Shown here piece by piece: positions 1-6,762 of a stretch of DNA of 27,489 nucleotides. Numbering within the stretch: the stretch's first letter is position 1; each line of letters begins with the position of its first letter. The position numbers were made by a program, and so were the translations under genes. Below the pieces are notes generated by a model. The model was not told where the DNA came from, ran no database searches, and was given only the letters and a program-made list of their open reading frames with translations. The stretch comes from Pseudomonadota bacterium. Lineage in GTDB: Bacteria; Myxococcota; Polyangia; Polyangiales; Polyangiaceae. The DNA is taken from contig JAEZYO010000663.1 of NCBI GenBank assembly GCA_023419055.1, positions 1-27,489 of the forward strand, read 5' to 3'.

Positions 1-354
1 CCCTTTTTCAGGTCACCCGAGGTCGCTCCTCACCTTACCCGTAGGGGGCTGCTCTCGATCACGCGCGGTATGTCGACGGGAGAGGTGGTGTCCCTCATCG
101 GATACCCGCTTCGCGTCGCACCCAGCGGGCAAACGTACATCGAGCCCCTAGGCAAGGTGCGGCCCTGGCCCGCCGGCTACTGGTGGCGTTACGCGATTCC
201 GGATCATTTCGATGGGGGCCTCTCCGTCGCGCTCTTGGTGGGCGGAAACCAAGTAAGCAGCGTGTACGTGAAGCACGATGACCTGGCCGTCTACTCGACG
301 GAAGACGGCCAGGCTGCGCCAGGTGCTCGGAAGCTCCAGGAAGTTTTGCCCTGA
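1..354 (+). CDS. BamE/SmpA-like small protein, 5' end outside window
   Basis: The frame is open from the window edge to a TGA at 352-354. The first ATG is at 70, but the residues just before it (LLSITRG) run into GMSTGEVVSLIGYP. This resembles the opening of the SmpA/OmlA/BamE fold, in which a 'GMs..eV..llG.P' motif is followed by a W/Y-rich strand and a two-strand hairpin. Here those are WWRYAIP and LSVALLVGGNQVSSVYV. The ATG at 70 would cut that motif, so I infer the gene starts upstream of the window. No signal peptide is visible in the present part. BamE is an outer-membrane assembly lipoprotein, but many small proteins share this domain, so no specific role is assigned. It converges on the SDR gene, 16 nt away. 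Confidence 0.5.
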   Translation, partial: PFFRSPEVAPHLTRRGLLSITRGMSTGEVVSLIGYPLRVAPSGQTYIEPLGKVRPWPAGYWWRYAIPDHFDGGLSVALLVGGNQVSSVYVKHDDLAVYSTEDGQAAPGARKLQEVLP

Positions 355-370
355 GCACTCGTGATCGCGT

Positions 371-1132
371 TCAGCGCTGAATCGAGACGCCGCCGTCGGC
401 GAGCAACGCGATGCCGGTAGTGAAGCTCGAGGCGTCGGAGGCGAGATACAGCGCCGAGCGCGCGATCTCTTCGGGCTGCGCGATGCGCTTCAGCGCGTGC
501 AGGTTCTGGACGTAGGCGAGCGCCTCCGGAGAGCTTGCGACCACGCGCCCCATCGGCGTATCGGTGCCGCCGGGGAGCAGGGCGTTCACTCGGATCCCGC
601 GCGCTCCGAACTCGACGGCGAGCGCCTGAGTGAGGCCGACGAGGCCCGACTTGCTGGCCGCGTAGGCGGCGAGGTTCGGGATCCCCGCCGTGTAACCCAC
701 GAACGTGGAGGTGAAGACGAGAGAGCCGCCGCCGCGCCGGAGCATCGCCGGGATTTGATACTTCGCCGCGAAGAAGGCGCTGGTCAGGTTCACGCGCAAC
801 GTCTCTTCCCAGCCTGCCGTGGGGACGTCCGGCGTCTCTGCCATCGCTCCGAGCGTGCCGGCGTTGTTGAACGCGACGTCGAGCCCGCCGAAGCGTCCGA
901 CGGCGAGCTCGACGAGGGCTTTGGAGAACGCCTCGTCCGCGACGTCTCCCGCGAGCGCCACGGCCTCACCGCGAGCGCTCGTGATTCCCTCGGCGACCGC
1001 GTCGAGCTCCGGCTGCCGGCGCGCGGCGAGGACGACCTTCGCGCCTTCGCGTGCGAAGAGCTCTGCCGTGGCTTTTCCGATTCCGGAGCTCGCTCCGGTG
1101 ACGATGGCGACCTTGTTCGAAAGAAGGGACAT
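371..1132 (-). CDS. SDR family NAD(P)-dependent oxidoreductase
   Basis: A 253-residue classical short-chain dehydrogenase/reductase. It has the cofactor motif TGASSGIG at residues 12-19, NNAG at 89-92, a catalytic Ser near 142, and Tyr157/Lys161 in the YxxxK motif. The C-terminus ends in the usual ADGG strand. The arginine pair after strand 2 (AARR) hints at NADP(H) preference, which is inference. The start at 1132 is chosen because AAGGAG lies 6 nt upstream; an in-frame extension to 1186 lacks such a site. It lies 94 nt downstream of the kinase gene on the same strand, so co-transcription is possible but not shown. The substrate cannot be told from sequence; 3-oxoacyl reductase-like or alcohol/sugar dehydrogenase activity are the usual options. 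Confidence 0.9.
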   Translation of the reverse strand: MSLLSNKVAIVTGASSGIGKATAELFAREGAKVVLAARRQPELDAVAEGITSARGEAVALAGDVADEAFSKALVELAVGRFGGLDVAFNNAGTLGAMAETPDVPTAGWEETLRVNLTSAFFAAKYQIPAMLRRGGGSLVFTSTFVGYTAGIPNLAAYAASKSGLVGLTQALAVEFGARGIRVNALLPGGTDTPMGRVVASSPEALAYVQNLHALKRIAQPEEIARSALYLASDASSFTTGIALLADGGVSIQR

Positions 1133-1226
1133 GTTGGGCTCCTTGAGTGGAGCCCCATCGATAGCGGCCGGCGCGATCGCGAACACTCCGGTTCTTGCGC
1201 CGGAACTTCGGTCCCGGCGCGCCCCG

Positions 1227-3695
1227 TCACTCCACGACGATCTCGGTGCGCTTCTTGATCTGTCGCTCGAGGTGACGCTGCTGGATGTGGTCGCGACCGA
1301 GCAGCACGGGGACGAGGAGCGCGTAGGGCAAGATCACGAGCCAGTCCTTGGTCGTGACGGGGAGGATGAGCTCGCGGATGGCCTCGCGGTGGATCCCGCT
1401 GCCGTTCCAGAGCAAGTACCCGAGCAGACAGACGACCGGCACGGCGAGCTGCACCAGGCGCCAGCGCCAGCGCGCGTTCGTGAGCTCGGCGAGGTTCGCT
1501 TCTCGCTGCTCCCAGCGCGCTTCACTCCTGCGCGCGTCGAGCATGCGCACCACCGCCGGGGCGTGCGAGAGGTAGGCGCGCACGTAGCGCCTCACGGTGA
1601 CGTAGCCGAAAAATCCGACCATCGAGGGCCCCAGGATGTAGAGCACCTTCTCGACCAGCAGCCGCTCTTTACCGTCGGAAAGGATGGTGATGGCGGTCAG
1701 GCTGCCGATCATGGCGCCGCCGTAGAGCCACACGGAGCGCGCGACCCGGAAGGTCGCGAGCGAGCGCAGGAAGTAGCGCGCGCGGCTGAGCACCGAGGCT
1801 TCGTCCGCGGGCTGATACGGCATGCGCAGCGCGGCCAGGAGCTCCGAGAAAGGGAACGAGAGCAGCAGCGTGGCGGAGGCGAGGCCGATCAGGAAGGTGC
1901 CCTGGAATACCAGCGTCTTCACGATCTCGACCAGGTTCACCGGCGGCGTCAAAAGCTCGTGCTTGAGGAACTCGCCGAGCGTCGAGTGCGAGGCCGCGAG
2001 CGCCCAGTCGAGCACCTCGGTCGTGACCACGGTCGCGAGCAAGATGATGATGAGGAAGAACGGCCAGACCGACTCCCAGCGCGGACGCTCGTTCAGGAGA
2101 TCGTAGCGATCGATGCGGCGCGCGAAGCGAACTTCGGCCGAGAGCAAGAACAGGTAGCCGAACTGGAAGACCAGGATCACGATCAGCGCTTCCGACCACT
2201 CGCGGCGCATCTGATTCGAGATCTGCTGCACGAGCGCGCCGGATCGCGTCGCGTCGCGTGCGATCTCGGCGATCGCGAGCGTGACCAGCTCGACGATGAA
2301 CACGAGCTGAAATAGCGGCGCGAGCGCGGCGCTGAACGTGCGATGGGCGAGGTAGCCCGAGGCGAAGAGCTCTTCCGTTTGGGGCGGGCTGAAGCGATCG
2401 TGCTCGCTCCGGCTCTGGCGGAAGGCTCTGGCGGCTGCCCAGAGCGGGTAACCGAGCGCGAGCACCAGCAAGAACCAACCGATCGAGTTCAAGACCGCCG
2501 GCGGCCCGAGCGTCAGCACCTTGCCGATGGACTGCCCGGTCAGGTACCAGACCAGGAACGCGAACAGGAGCACCGCGCCGACCCCGAAGGCGAGCGTGCC
2601 GAACAACGACTCGCGGCGATAGTCGCGGCCGATGCCCTCGATGTAGTTGTGCACGTGCGCGACGATCTCGGGAATGCCGATGTTGCGCTTCTCCGGATCC
2701 TTCTCGAGCAAGCGGAGCGCGAGCGCTTCGAGCGCGAGGGGCGTCGCAGAGTTGATCGCCGAGGGGCGTCGTGGGGTCTCCGTGAGCACCCGCTGTACGG
2801 TGACGTGAGGCTCGTCGTCGTCGAACGGGACCTCCCCGCACAGGATCTCGTAAAGAATGACGCCCAGCGAATAAACGTCGGTGCGATCGTCGACCGAGAC
2901 CCCCTTCGCCTGCTCGGGCGACATGTACGCCGGCGTGCCGAGGACCATCCCGGTCTGCGTTTCCCACGCCTTCTTGCCGGCGCGCACGCTGGTGACGCCA
3001 GGGACGAGGGGCGACGGAGCGGGCGGAATCTCCGAGCGACGGCCGGATTCCACCGTGGGATCGACCGCGACCGGGGCTTCTTCCGTCGACGTGCTGACGC
3101 CTTCGCCGTGGGTCAGGTGGGCCACGCTGCGGGCGCCGAGCTTCGCGAGCCCCCAATCCATGACCAGCACCTCGCCGAAGTCTCCGACCATGATGTTGGC
3201 GGGCTTGAGGTCGCGGTGAATCACCCCGCGGGCATGCGCGTACTCCATGGCCTGGCAGACTTGGAGGAAGACGTCGAGCAAGCGCCGGAGACCGAATTGG
3301 GCGAGCGTGCCCGGATCGCCCTCCTTGCGCTTCTCGAGCACTGTCTCGAGCGAGCGCCCGCGCACGAGCTTCATCGAGAAGTAGGCGTGTCCCTCCGGCG
3401 AGACGCCGAGGTCGTGAACAGGGACGACGTTCGGGTGCTCGAGCTGCGCGGTGATCTGCGCTTCTTCCACGAAACGCGCCAGGAGCTCGCGCGACATCTC
3501 GTCTCGCGGTGCCTGGGCAACCTTCAACGCGAGCTCGCGCCGGAGCTTCTTGTCGTAAGTGCGGAGCACGTGGCCCATCGCACCTCGTCCGACCTCCTCG
3601 CCAATCCGCAGGCGTCCGCCCCAGAGCGGCTGTCCTGACTCCTCGCCGACGGTCGGAGGTACCGAGGGCGCTGGTCGCTTCTTGACTTCGCTCAT
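1227..3695 (-). CDS. Membrane-anchored Ser/Thr protein kinase (PknB-like) with polytopic C-terminus
   Basis: An 822-residue protein. Kinase domain at about residues 28-350: glycine loop GRGAMG (36-41), ATP-binding Lys58, catalytic HRDLKPAN (160-167), metal-binding motif DWG instead of DFG (180-182), and SPE in place of APE (259-261). Between DWG and SPE the activation segment is about 80 residues, far longer than usual, with a Ser/Thr/Pro-rich insert at about 187-245. From about residue 365 to the end there are roughly ten hydrophobic segments, so the C-terminal half is an integral membrane domain I do not recognise. All catalytic residues are present, so it is probably active. The start at 3695 is chosen because the protein becomes kinase-like only after it; the ribosome site there is weak. 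The extension up to 3809 reads through the hairpin repeats and looks non-coding. Confidence 0.9.
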   Translation of the reverse strand: MSEVKKRPAPSVPPTVGEESGQPLWGGRLRIGEEVGRGAMGHVLRTYDKKLRRELALKVAQAPRDEMSRELLARFVEEAQITAQLEHPNVVPVHDLGVSPEGHAYFSMKLVRGRSLETVLEKRKEGDPGTLAQFGLRRLLDVFLQVCQAMEYAHARGVIHRDLKPANIMVGDFGEVLVMDWGLAKLGARSVAHLTHGEGVSTSTEEAPVAVDPTVESGRRSEIPPAPSPLVPGVTSVRAGKKAWETQTGMVLGTPAYMSPEQAKGVSVDDRTDVYSLGVILYEILCGEVPFDDDEPHVTVQRVLTETPRRPSAINSATPLALEALALRLLEKDPEKRNIGIPEIVAHVHNYIEGIGRDYRRESLFGTLAFGVGAVLLFAFLVWYLTGQSIGKVLTLGPPAVLNSIGWFLLVLALGYPLWAAARAFRQSRSEHDRFSPPQTEELFASGYLAHRTFSAALAPLFQLVFIVELVTLAIAEIARDATRSGALVQQISNQMRREWSEALIVILVFQFGYLFLLSAEVRFARRIDRYDLLNERPRWESVWPFFLIIILLATVVTTEVLDWALAASHSTLGEFLKHELLTPPVNLVEIVKTLVFQGTFLIGLASATLLLSFPFSELLAALRMPYQPADEASVLSRARYFLRSLATFRVARSVWLYGGAMIGSLTAITILSDGKERLLVEKVLYILGPSMVGFFGYVTVRRYVRAYLSHAPAVVRMLDARRSEARWEQREANLAELTNARWRWRLVQLAVPVVCLLGYLLWNGSGIHREAIRELILPVTTKDWLVILPYALLVPVLLGRDHIQQRHLERQIKKRTEIVVE

Positions 3696-4116
3696 TCGTA
3701 TCCGCGTCGCGGTCGGAATCCAGTCTATCAGCCCACAGTCGGCCAGTCTCCCCGAAGGGGAGCGGCCGCAAGCGAGACCGTCGCCAGTCTCCCCGAAGGG
3801 GAGCGGCAACTCGGGCCGCCGGGCGCCGAAGCGTCAGGAGGGGAGGTGAAAGGCATACCCCCGACTTCCGCCTAGGTCGGAGAATTCGCTCTAATGAAGC
3901 GCCCAGCGGGGCTCCGGTTTCTGATTGGAAGCGCCCGTGGACTTGTGTCAGAGCTCATCGAGGAGTGAAGTCCGTGACCCATGCGGCTTTCGAGCTCGCC
4001 TCTCGAGCTCGGGAACGCGGCTCGCGCCGGCGCGGCTCAGGCGCGGTCGAGAGCCGAATAGCGGCAGCTCCTCGTCGAAGGGCGGTCGACGGTCGTCCGG
4101 ATGAAGGAACCAATTC
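3696..4116. other. Intergenic region between divergent kinase and Imm11-like genes
   Basis: This 421-bp stretch separates two divergent genes, so promoters for both should lie here. Apart from the two hairpin repeats (3742-3807) and a weak small-ORF candidate (3974-4120), I see only short GC-rich inverted repeats. I cannot identify a convincing -35/-10 pair. Confidence 0.6.
3742..3807. repeat. Two 25-bp direct repeats, each containing a hairpin
   Basis: The same 25-bp unit occurs at 3742-3766 and 3783-3807. Each has the perfect inverted repeat CTCCCCGAAGGGGAG (3748-3762 and 3789-3803): a 6-bp stem with a GAA loop. The flank GCCAGT on the left and CGGC on the right is also conserved. The pair lies just upstream of the kinase start. 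It could be a REP-like element, a binding site, or paired 5'-UTR hairpins. Confidence 0.75.
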
Positions 4117-4120
4117 ATGA
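3974..4120 (+). CDS. Candidate 48-residue small ORF coupled to the Imm11-like gene
   Basis: A GTG at 3974 is preceded by AGGAG with an 8-nt spacer and opens a 48-codon frame. Its TGA (4118-4120) overlaps the ATG of the next gene as ATGA, the usual geometry of translational coupling. The product is Arg/Ala-rich with no recognisable domain. Open frames of this size are common by chance in such GC-rich DNA, so this is a candidate only. It might act as a leader, or be the remnant of a toxin C-terminus. Confidence 0.2.
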   Translation: MTHAAFELASRARERGSRRRGSGAVESRIAAAPRRRAVDGRPDEGTNS

Positions 4121-4734
4121 CTCCGAGTGATCCTGCCTACGAGTTAATCCCTGATCCCACGCACCTGGGAGACGCCGAGTACGAAGCACAGCTGGTTCGC
4201 TTTCGAGGCTGGGACCTCTGCGCCGGGCTCATCCCGAGGGAAGAGCTGAAGCTGCCCGAGCCGGTCTACTTCGAGGCCGACCTCGCGACCGTCGAGGCAC
4301 TCGATTTTCCCATCAACGACGTGTGCTGGCCGATCGTTTCGAACCGTCTGCTCGCCGCGCTCCGCGAGGCAGGCGACTTCAGCCATCGTACGATCCCCGT
4401 CGTGATGGTCGAGCGCGCGGTCGCCGAAGAGGAGCGCTTCGACGAGCAGGGTCGGCCTCAGTCAGGCGTCGCCAAAGAGGGCTTCTCGGCGATTCAGATC
4501 AGCGAATTCTCCGACGCGTTCGACTGGGAGCGCTCGAGGTACGAAGAGGACGAAGAGCTGCCGGACGAGGTTTATCGGATTCAGCGCCTGGTGCTGAAGG
4601 CCGGACCGCTGCCGCCCCTATTCCGGCTGGCGGCTCGCCCCCGGCCCTTGATGGTGTCGGCGGCGGGACGCGCTGCGCTCGAGAGCGCGGGCATCCGCGG
4701 CGTTTCGTTCGTGCCGCTGAGCCAGGTGTTTTAG
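4117..4734 (+). CDS. Imm11-like (DUF1629) immunity family protein
   Basis: A 205-residue protein that looks soluble, with no signal peptide. Its build matches the Imm11/DUF1629 family that is abundant in myxobacteria. The middle has a 'P..D.....P.vS.RL..aL' type segment (INDVCWPIVSNRLLAALREA). The C-terminal half has PLFRLAARPRPLMVS followed by an AGIRGVSFVPL ending. Family members are thought to be immunity proteins for polymorphic toxins, often encoded beside a nuclease toxin. No toxin gene is adjacent here, so it would be an orphan. The start has AAGGA 8 nt upstream and may be coupled to a small upstream ORF. The assignment rests on motif pattern alone. Confidence 0.6.
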   Translation: MTPSDPAYELIPDPTHLGDAEYEAQLVRFRGWDLCAGLIPREELKLPEPVYFEADLATVEALDFPINDVCWPIVSNRLLAALREAGDFSHRTIPVVMVERAVAEEERFDEQGRPQSGVAKEGFSAIQISEFSDAFDWERSRYEEDEELPDEVYRIQRLVLKAGPLPPLFRLAARPRPLMVSAAGRAALESAGIRGVSFVPLSQVF

Positions 4735-5165
4735 CCCTTTCGCCTGCGGAGCCAGGCATCGAGCGAGTACCGGCCAGGGCCGGCGAAGAACAGCGCGACC
4801 GCGGGCACGAGGAACATGAACGCGGGCTCGCGCTTGGCCCAAGGGTCGCCAGCGTGAGCGTGAAACGCCGCGACGGACATGGTGAACGCGAGCGGCACGG
4901 CGGCGGCCCGCGTGAAGAGCCCGATCGCGATGAGCAGGCCGCACACGAACTCGCCGAAGCTCGCGAGCGCCAGGCTAGCCGGAGCCCCGAGGCCGAACGG
5001 ATCCGCGAACTTGATCGGCGCGGCCCCGAGCAGGCGTCCGACCTTGGGCAGCCCGTGCATGATCGCCATGGTCACGCCCGCGCCGACGCGCAGCACGAGT
5101 AGGCCGAGCGAGGTCGTCGGGTCCAGCGCGACGGGGAGGCTCTTGAAGCGGGCGAGGAGCGACAT
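4731..5165 (-). CDS. DoxX family membrane protein
   Basis: A 144-residue protein with four predicted membrane helices. It has the DoxX signature: an N-terminal LGLLVLRVGAGVTMAIMHGLPK segment, the central FGEFVCGLLIAIGLFTRAAA segment typical of the family, and a C-terminal ALFFAGPGRYSLDAWL motif. DoxX-like proteins are linked to thiol/quinone redox chemistry or oxidative stress, but their reaction is mostly unknown. The gene converges on the Imm11-like gene and the two stop codons overlap (4731-4734). A perfect hairpin directly abuts the start codon. It lies 48 nt downstream of the DUF1552 gene on the same strand, so it may be the last gene of that operon. Confidence 0.88.
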   Translation of the reverse strand: MSLLARFKSLPVALDPTTSLGLLVLRVGAGVTMAIMHGLPKVGRLLGAAPIKFADPFGLGAPASLALASFGEFVCGLLIAIGLFTRAAAVPLAFTMSVAAFHAHAGDPWAKREPAFMFLVPAVALFFAGPGRYSLDAWLRRRKG

Positions 5166-5187
5166 GGAGCGTGCCTTAGCACGCTCC
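5166..5187 (-). promoter_or_regulatory. Perfect 9-bp hairpin abutting the DoxX start codon
   Basis: On the minus strand the stem arms are GGAGCGTGC and GCACGCTCC with loop TAAG, and the last stem base directly precedes the ATG. The likely ribosome site (AAGG, 8 nt before ATG) lies in the loop and first stem base. The element could limit translation of doxX, or could end or process the upstream DUF1552 transcript. No T-tract follows, so it is not a normal intrinsic terminator. Confidence 0.55.
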
Positions 5188-5213
5188 TCCGCGCTTCGAG
5201 CGCCCTGGGTCGC

Positions 5214-6758
5214 TCAGACGGCGATCAGGGGCAGCACGTCGCTGGCCATCTGGAAGTAGCGCGACGACGAGTTGACGTAGTGCTTGTGGTAGGGCGGCGA
5301 GCCACCCGTTGCCACGAACGGGACACCGTAGCCTTTGTGGCCCCAGCGCTCGAACTCCTCGGGTTGAAGCCCCATGGAGCGCATCACGGTCGCGAGCCAC
5401 TGATTGTAGAGCAACCCGAGGTACTGCTTGCCGCCGGCCTTCGGGTCGTGCTCCGAGTTCGCGTTGCCGTAGCGGCGGTAGTCGACGGCGCGACCGGTCT
5501 TGAAGAAGCCCGCCGCGCTCCCGAACGTGACGACCGGGACGGACGCGGAGCCGTGGGTCTCCATGCCCGACTCCTGCGTCCACACCATGAGCGAGTTGTC
5601 GAGGTAGGTGGTGCCGGGCGTCTCTTCGACGTCGAGCTTCGCCGCGAGGTCGAGGAACGCGTTGGCGAAGAAGCCCTGGTACGACCGGACCAGGATCTCC
5701 TGCTGGCTCTGCCACTTGTGCGCGACTTCGTTGTGCCAGTCGCCGTTGAAGCCGGAGAAGCTCTCGGTGCTGCCGTAGCCGAGCACGCCGATGCGGCTCG
5801 TCCCGCAAACGAAGGCCGCGGCGACCACGTCGTTGAAGAGCTGGCAGAGCGTGGCGGCCTCGACCGGATCCCGCGCCGTATGGCGGTTGGCGTCGTCCGT
5901 GGGCTCGGGCACGTCCCCGCAGGACGCCACCGTGTTGAGCTTGCGCTCGAGCTCCGCGAGGCGCGCCATGTGATCGTCCAGGCGCTGCTTGTCCGCGGCG
6001 GAGACGCGCCGGTTGCCGTTCCTGAGCGTCTTGTAGCTCTCGAGCACCGCGTCGACGATGGGCGGACGCGACGGGACGTCCGTCTCCGGCGGCACGAAGA
6101 TCTTGTTGAAGAGGTCTCGCGAGCTCATCAGCCCGCGCACCTGCTCGATGGTGCCCGACTGCGCGACGGGGTCGGAGTAACCCCAAGAGACCGGGCGCTC
6201 CGACATGATCATCGCGCGCTCTCGGATGGTCGAGAGGTCGGGGTAGAAGGAGCTCGACCAGGCGAGCACCTGATCGATGGTGGGGCGCGGATCGTCCTGC
6301 ACCGCGACGCCGTCCTCGCCGTTGCCGTCGTTGCGCGCGTAGTTGCCGAGGTGGATGCCCGTGGAGTGCGCGATGTAGAACGGCACGTCGAGCCCGTAGA
6401 GCACGTTCATCTTGGCGAGCAGGGACTCACTGAAGCGATCCTGCGGGCCGCGCAAGACCGCCGAGACGACGCGATCGTCACCCTCGACGGAGCCCTGCAG
6501 CGCGCCGTGCTTGATGGTGTGATCCGAGAACAGCTCCTCGCTGTCGGTGAAGGTCGACTCGGACGGGAAGAAGCTGCTCTCGAAGCAGCCGCCGTGGTCG
6601 GTCGTGACCCAGAACAGGCGCGGCCGCGTGGTGAGGACCGGGTCCGCGCCGTAGGCAGTCTTCGTCAGGAGCGAGGGCAAGACGGGCAGGGCGAGCGTCA
6701 TGCCGCCGAGCCCCACCAGGACCTGTCGCCGCGAAACGTCGATGATGCGTTTGCTCAT
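5214..6758 (-). CDS. DUF1552 domain protein, Tat-exported
   Basis: A 514-residue protein. The N-terminus has a twin-arginine signal (SRRQVLVG at residues 9-16, then a hydrophobic stretch to about residue 35, with an Ala-x-Gly-Ala cleavage area). The rest matches DUF1552, including RLFWVTTDHGG near the N-terminus, DQVLAWSSSF, and a central FNGDWHNEVAH segment. The family resembles alkaline-phosphatase-like folds and is found mainly in Planctomycetes and Myxococcota, nearly always beside a DUF1592/DUF1588-type cytochrome-like protein. It begins 4 nt after the stop of such a gene here. Tat export suggests it folds in the cytoplasm, possibly with a cofactor, before reaching the periplasm. Its biochemical function is unknown. 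Confidence 0.88.
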   Translation of the reverse strand: MSKRIIDVSRRQVLVGLGGMTLALPVLPSLLTKTAYGADPVLTTRPRLFWVTTDHGGCFESSFFPSESTFTDSEELFSDHTIKHGALQGSVEGDDRVVSAVLRGPQDRFSESLLAKMNVLYGLDVPFYIAHSTGIHLGNYARNDGNGEDGVAVQDDPRPTIDQVLAWSSSFYPDLSTIRERAMIMSERPVSWGYSDPVAQSGTIEQVRGLMSSRDLFNKIFVPPETDVPSRPPIVDAVLESYKTLRNGNRRVSAADKQRLDDHMARLAELERKLNTVASCGDVPEPTDDANRHTARDPVEAATLCQLFNDVVAAAFVCGTSRIGVLGYGSTESFSGFNGDWHNEVAHKWQSQQEILVRSYQGFFANAFLDLAAKLDVEETPGTTYLDNSLMVWTQESGMETHGSASVPVVTFGSAAGFFKTGRAVDYRRYGNANSEHDPKAGGKQYLGLLYNQWLATVMRSMGLQPEEFERWGHKGYGVPFVATGGSPPYHKHYVNSSSRYFQMASDVLPLIAV

Positions 6759-6762
6759 GGAT

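Noticed and set aside
819..3638. Long plus-strand open frames (819-2315 and 2343-3638) opposite the kinase gene
   Set aside because: Antisense shadows: the products are Arg/Glu/His-rich with no domain, while the minus strand codes a clear kinase and SDR.
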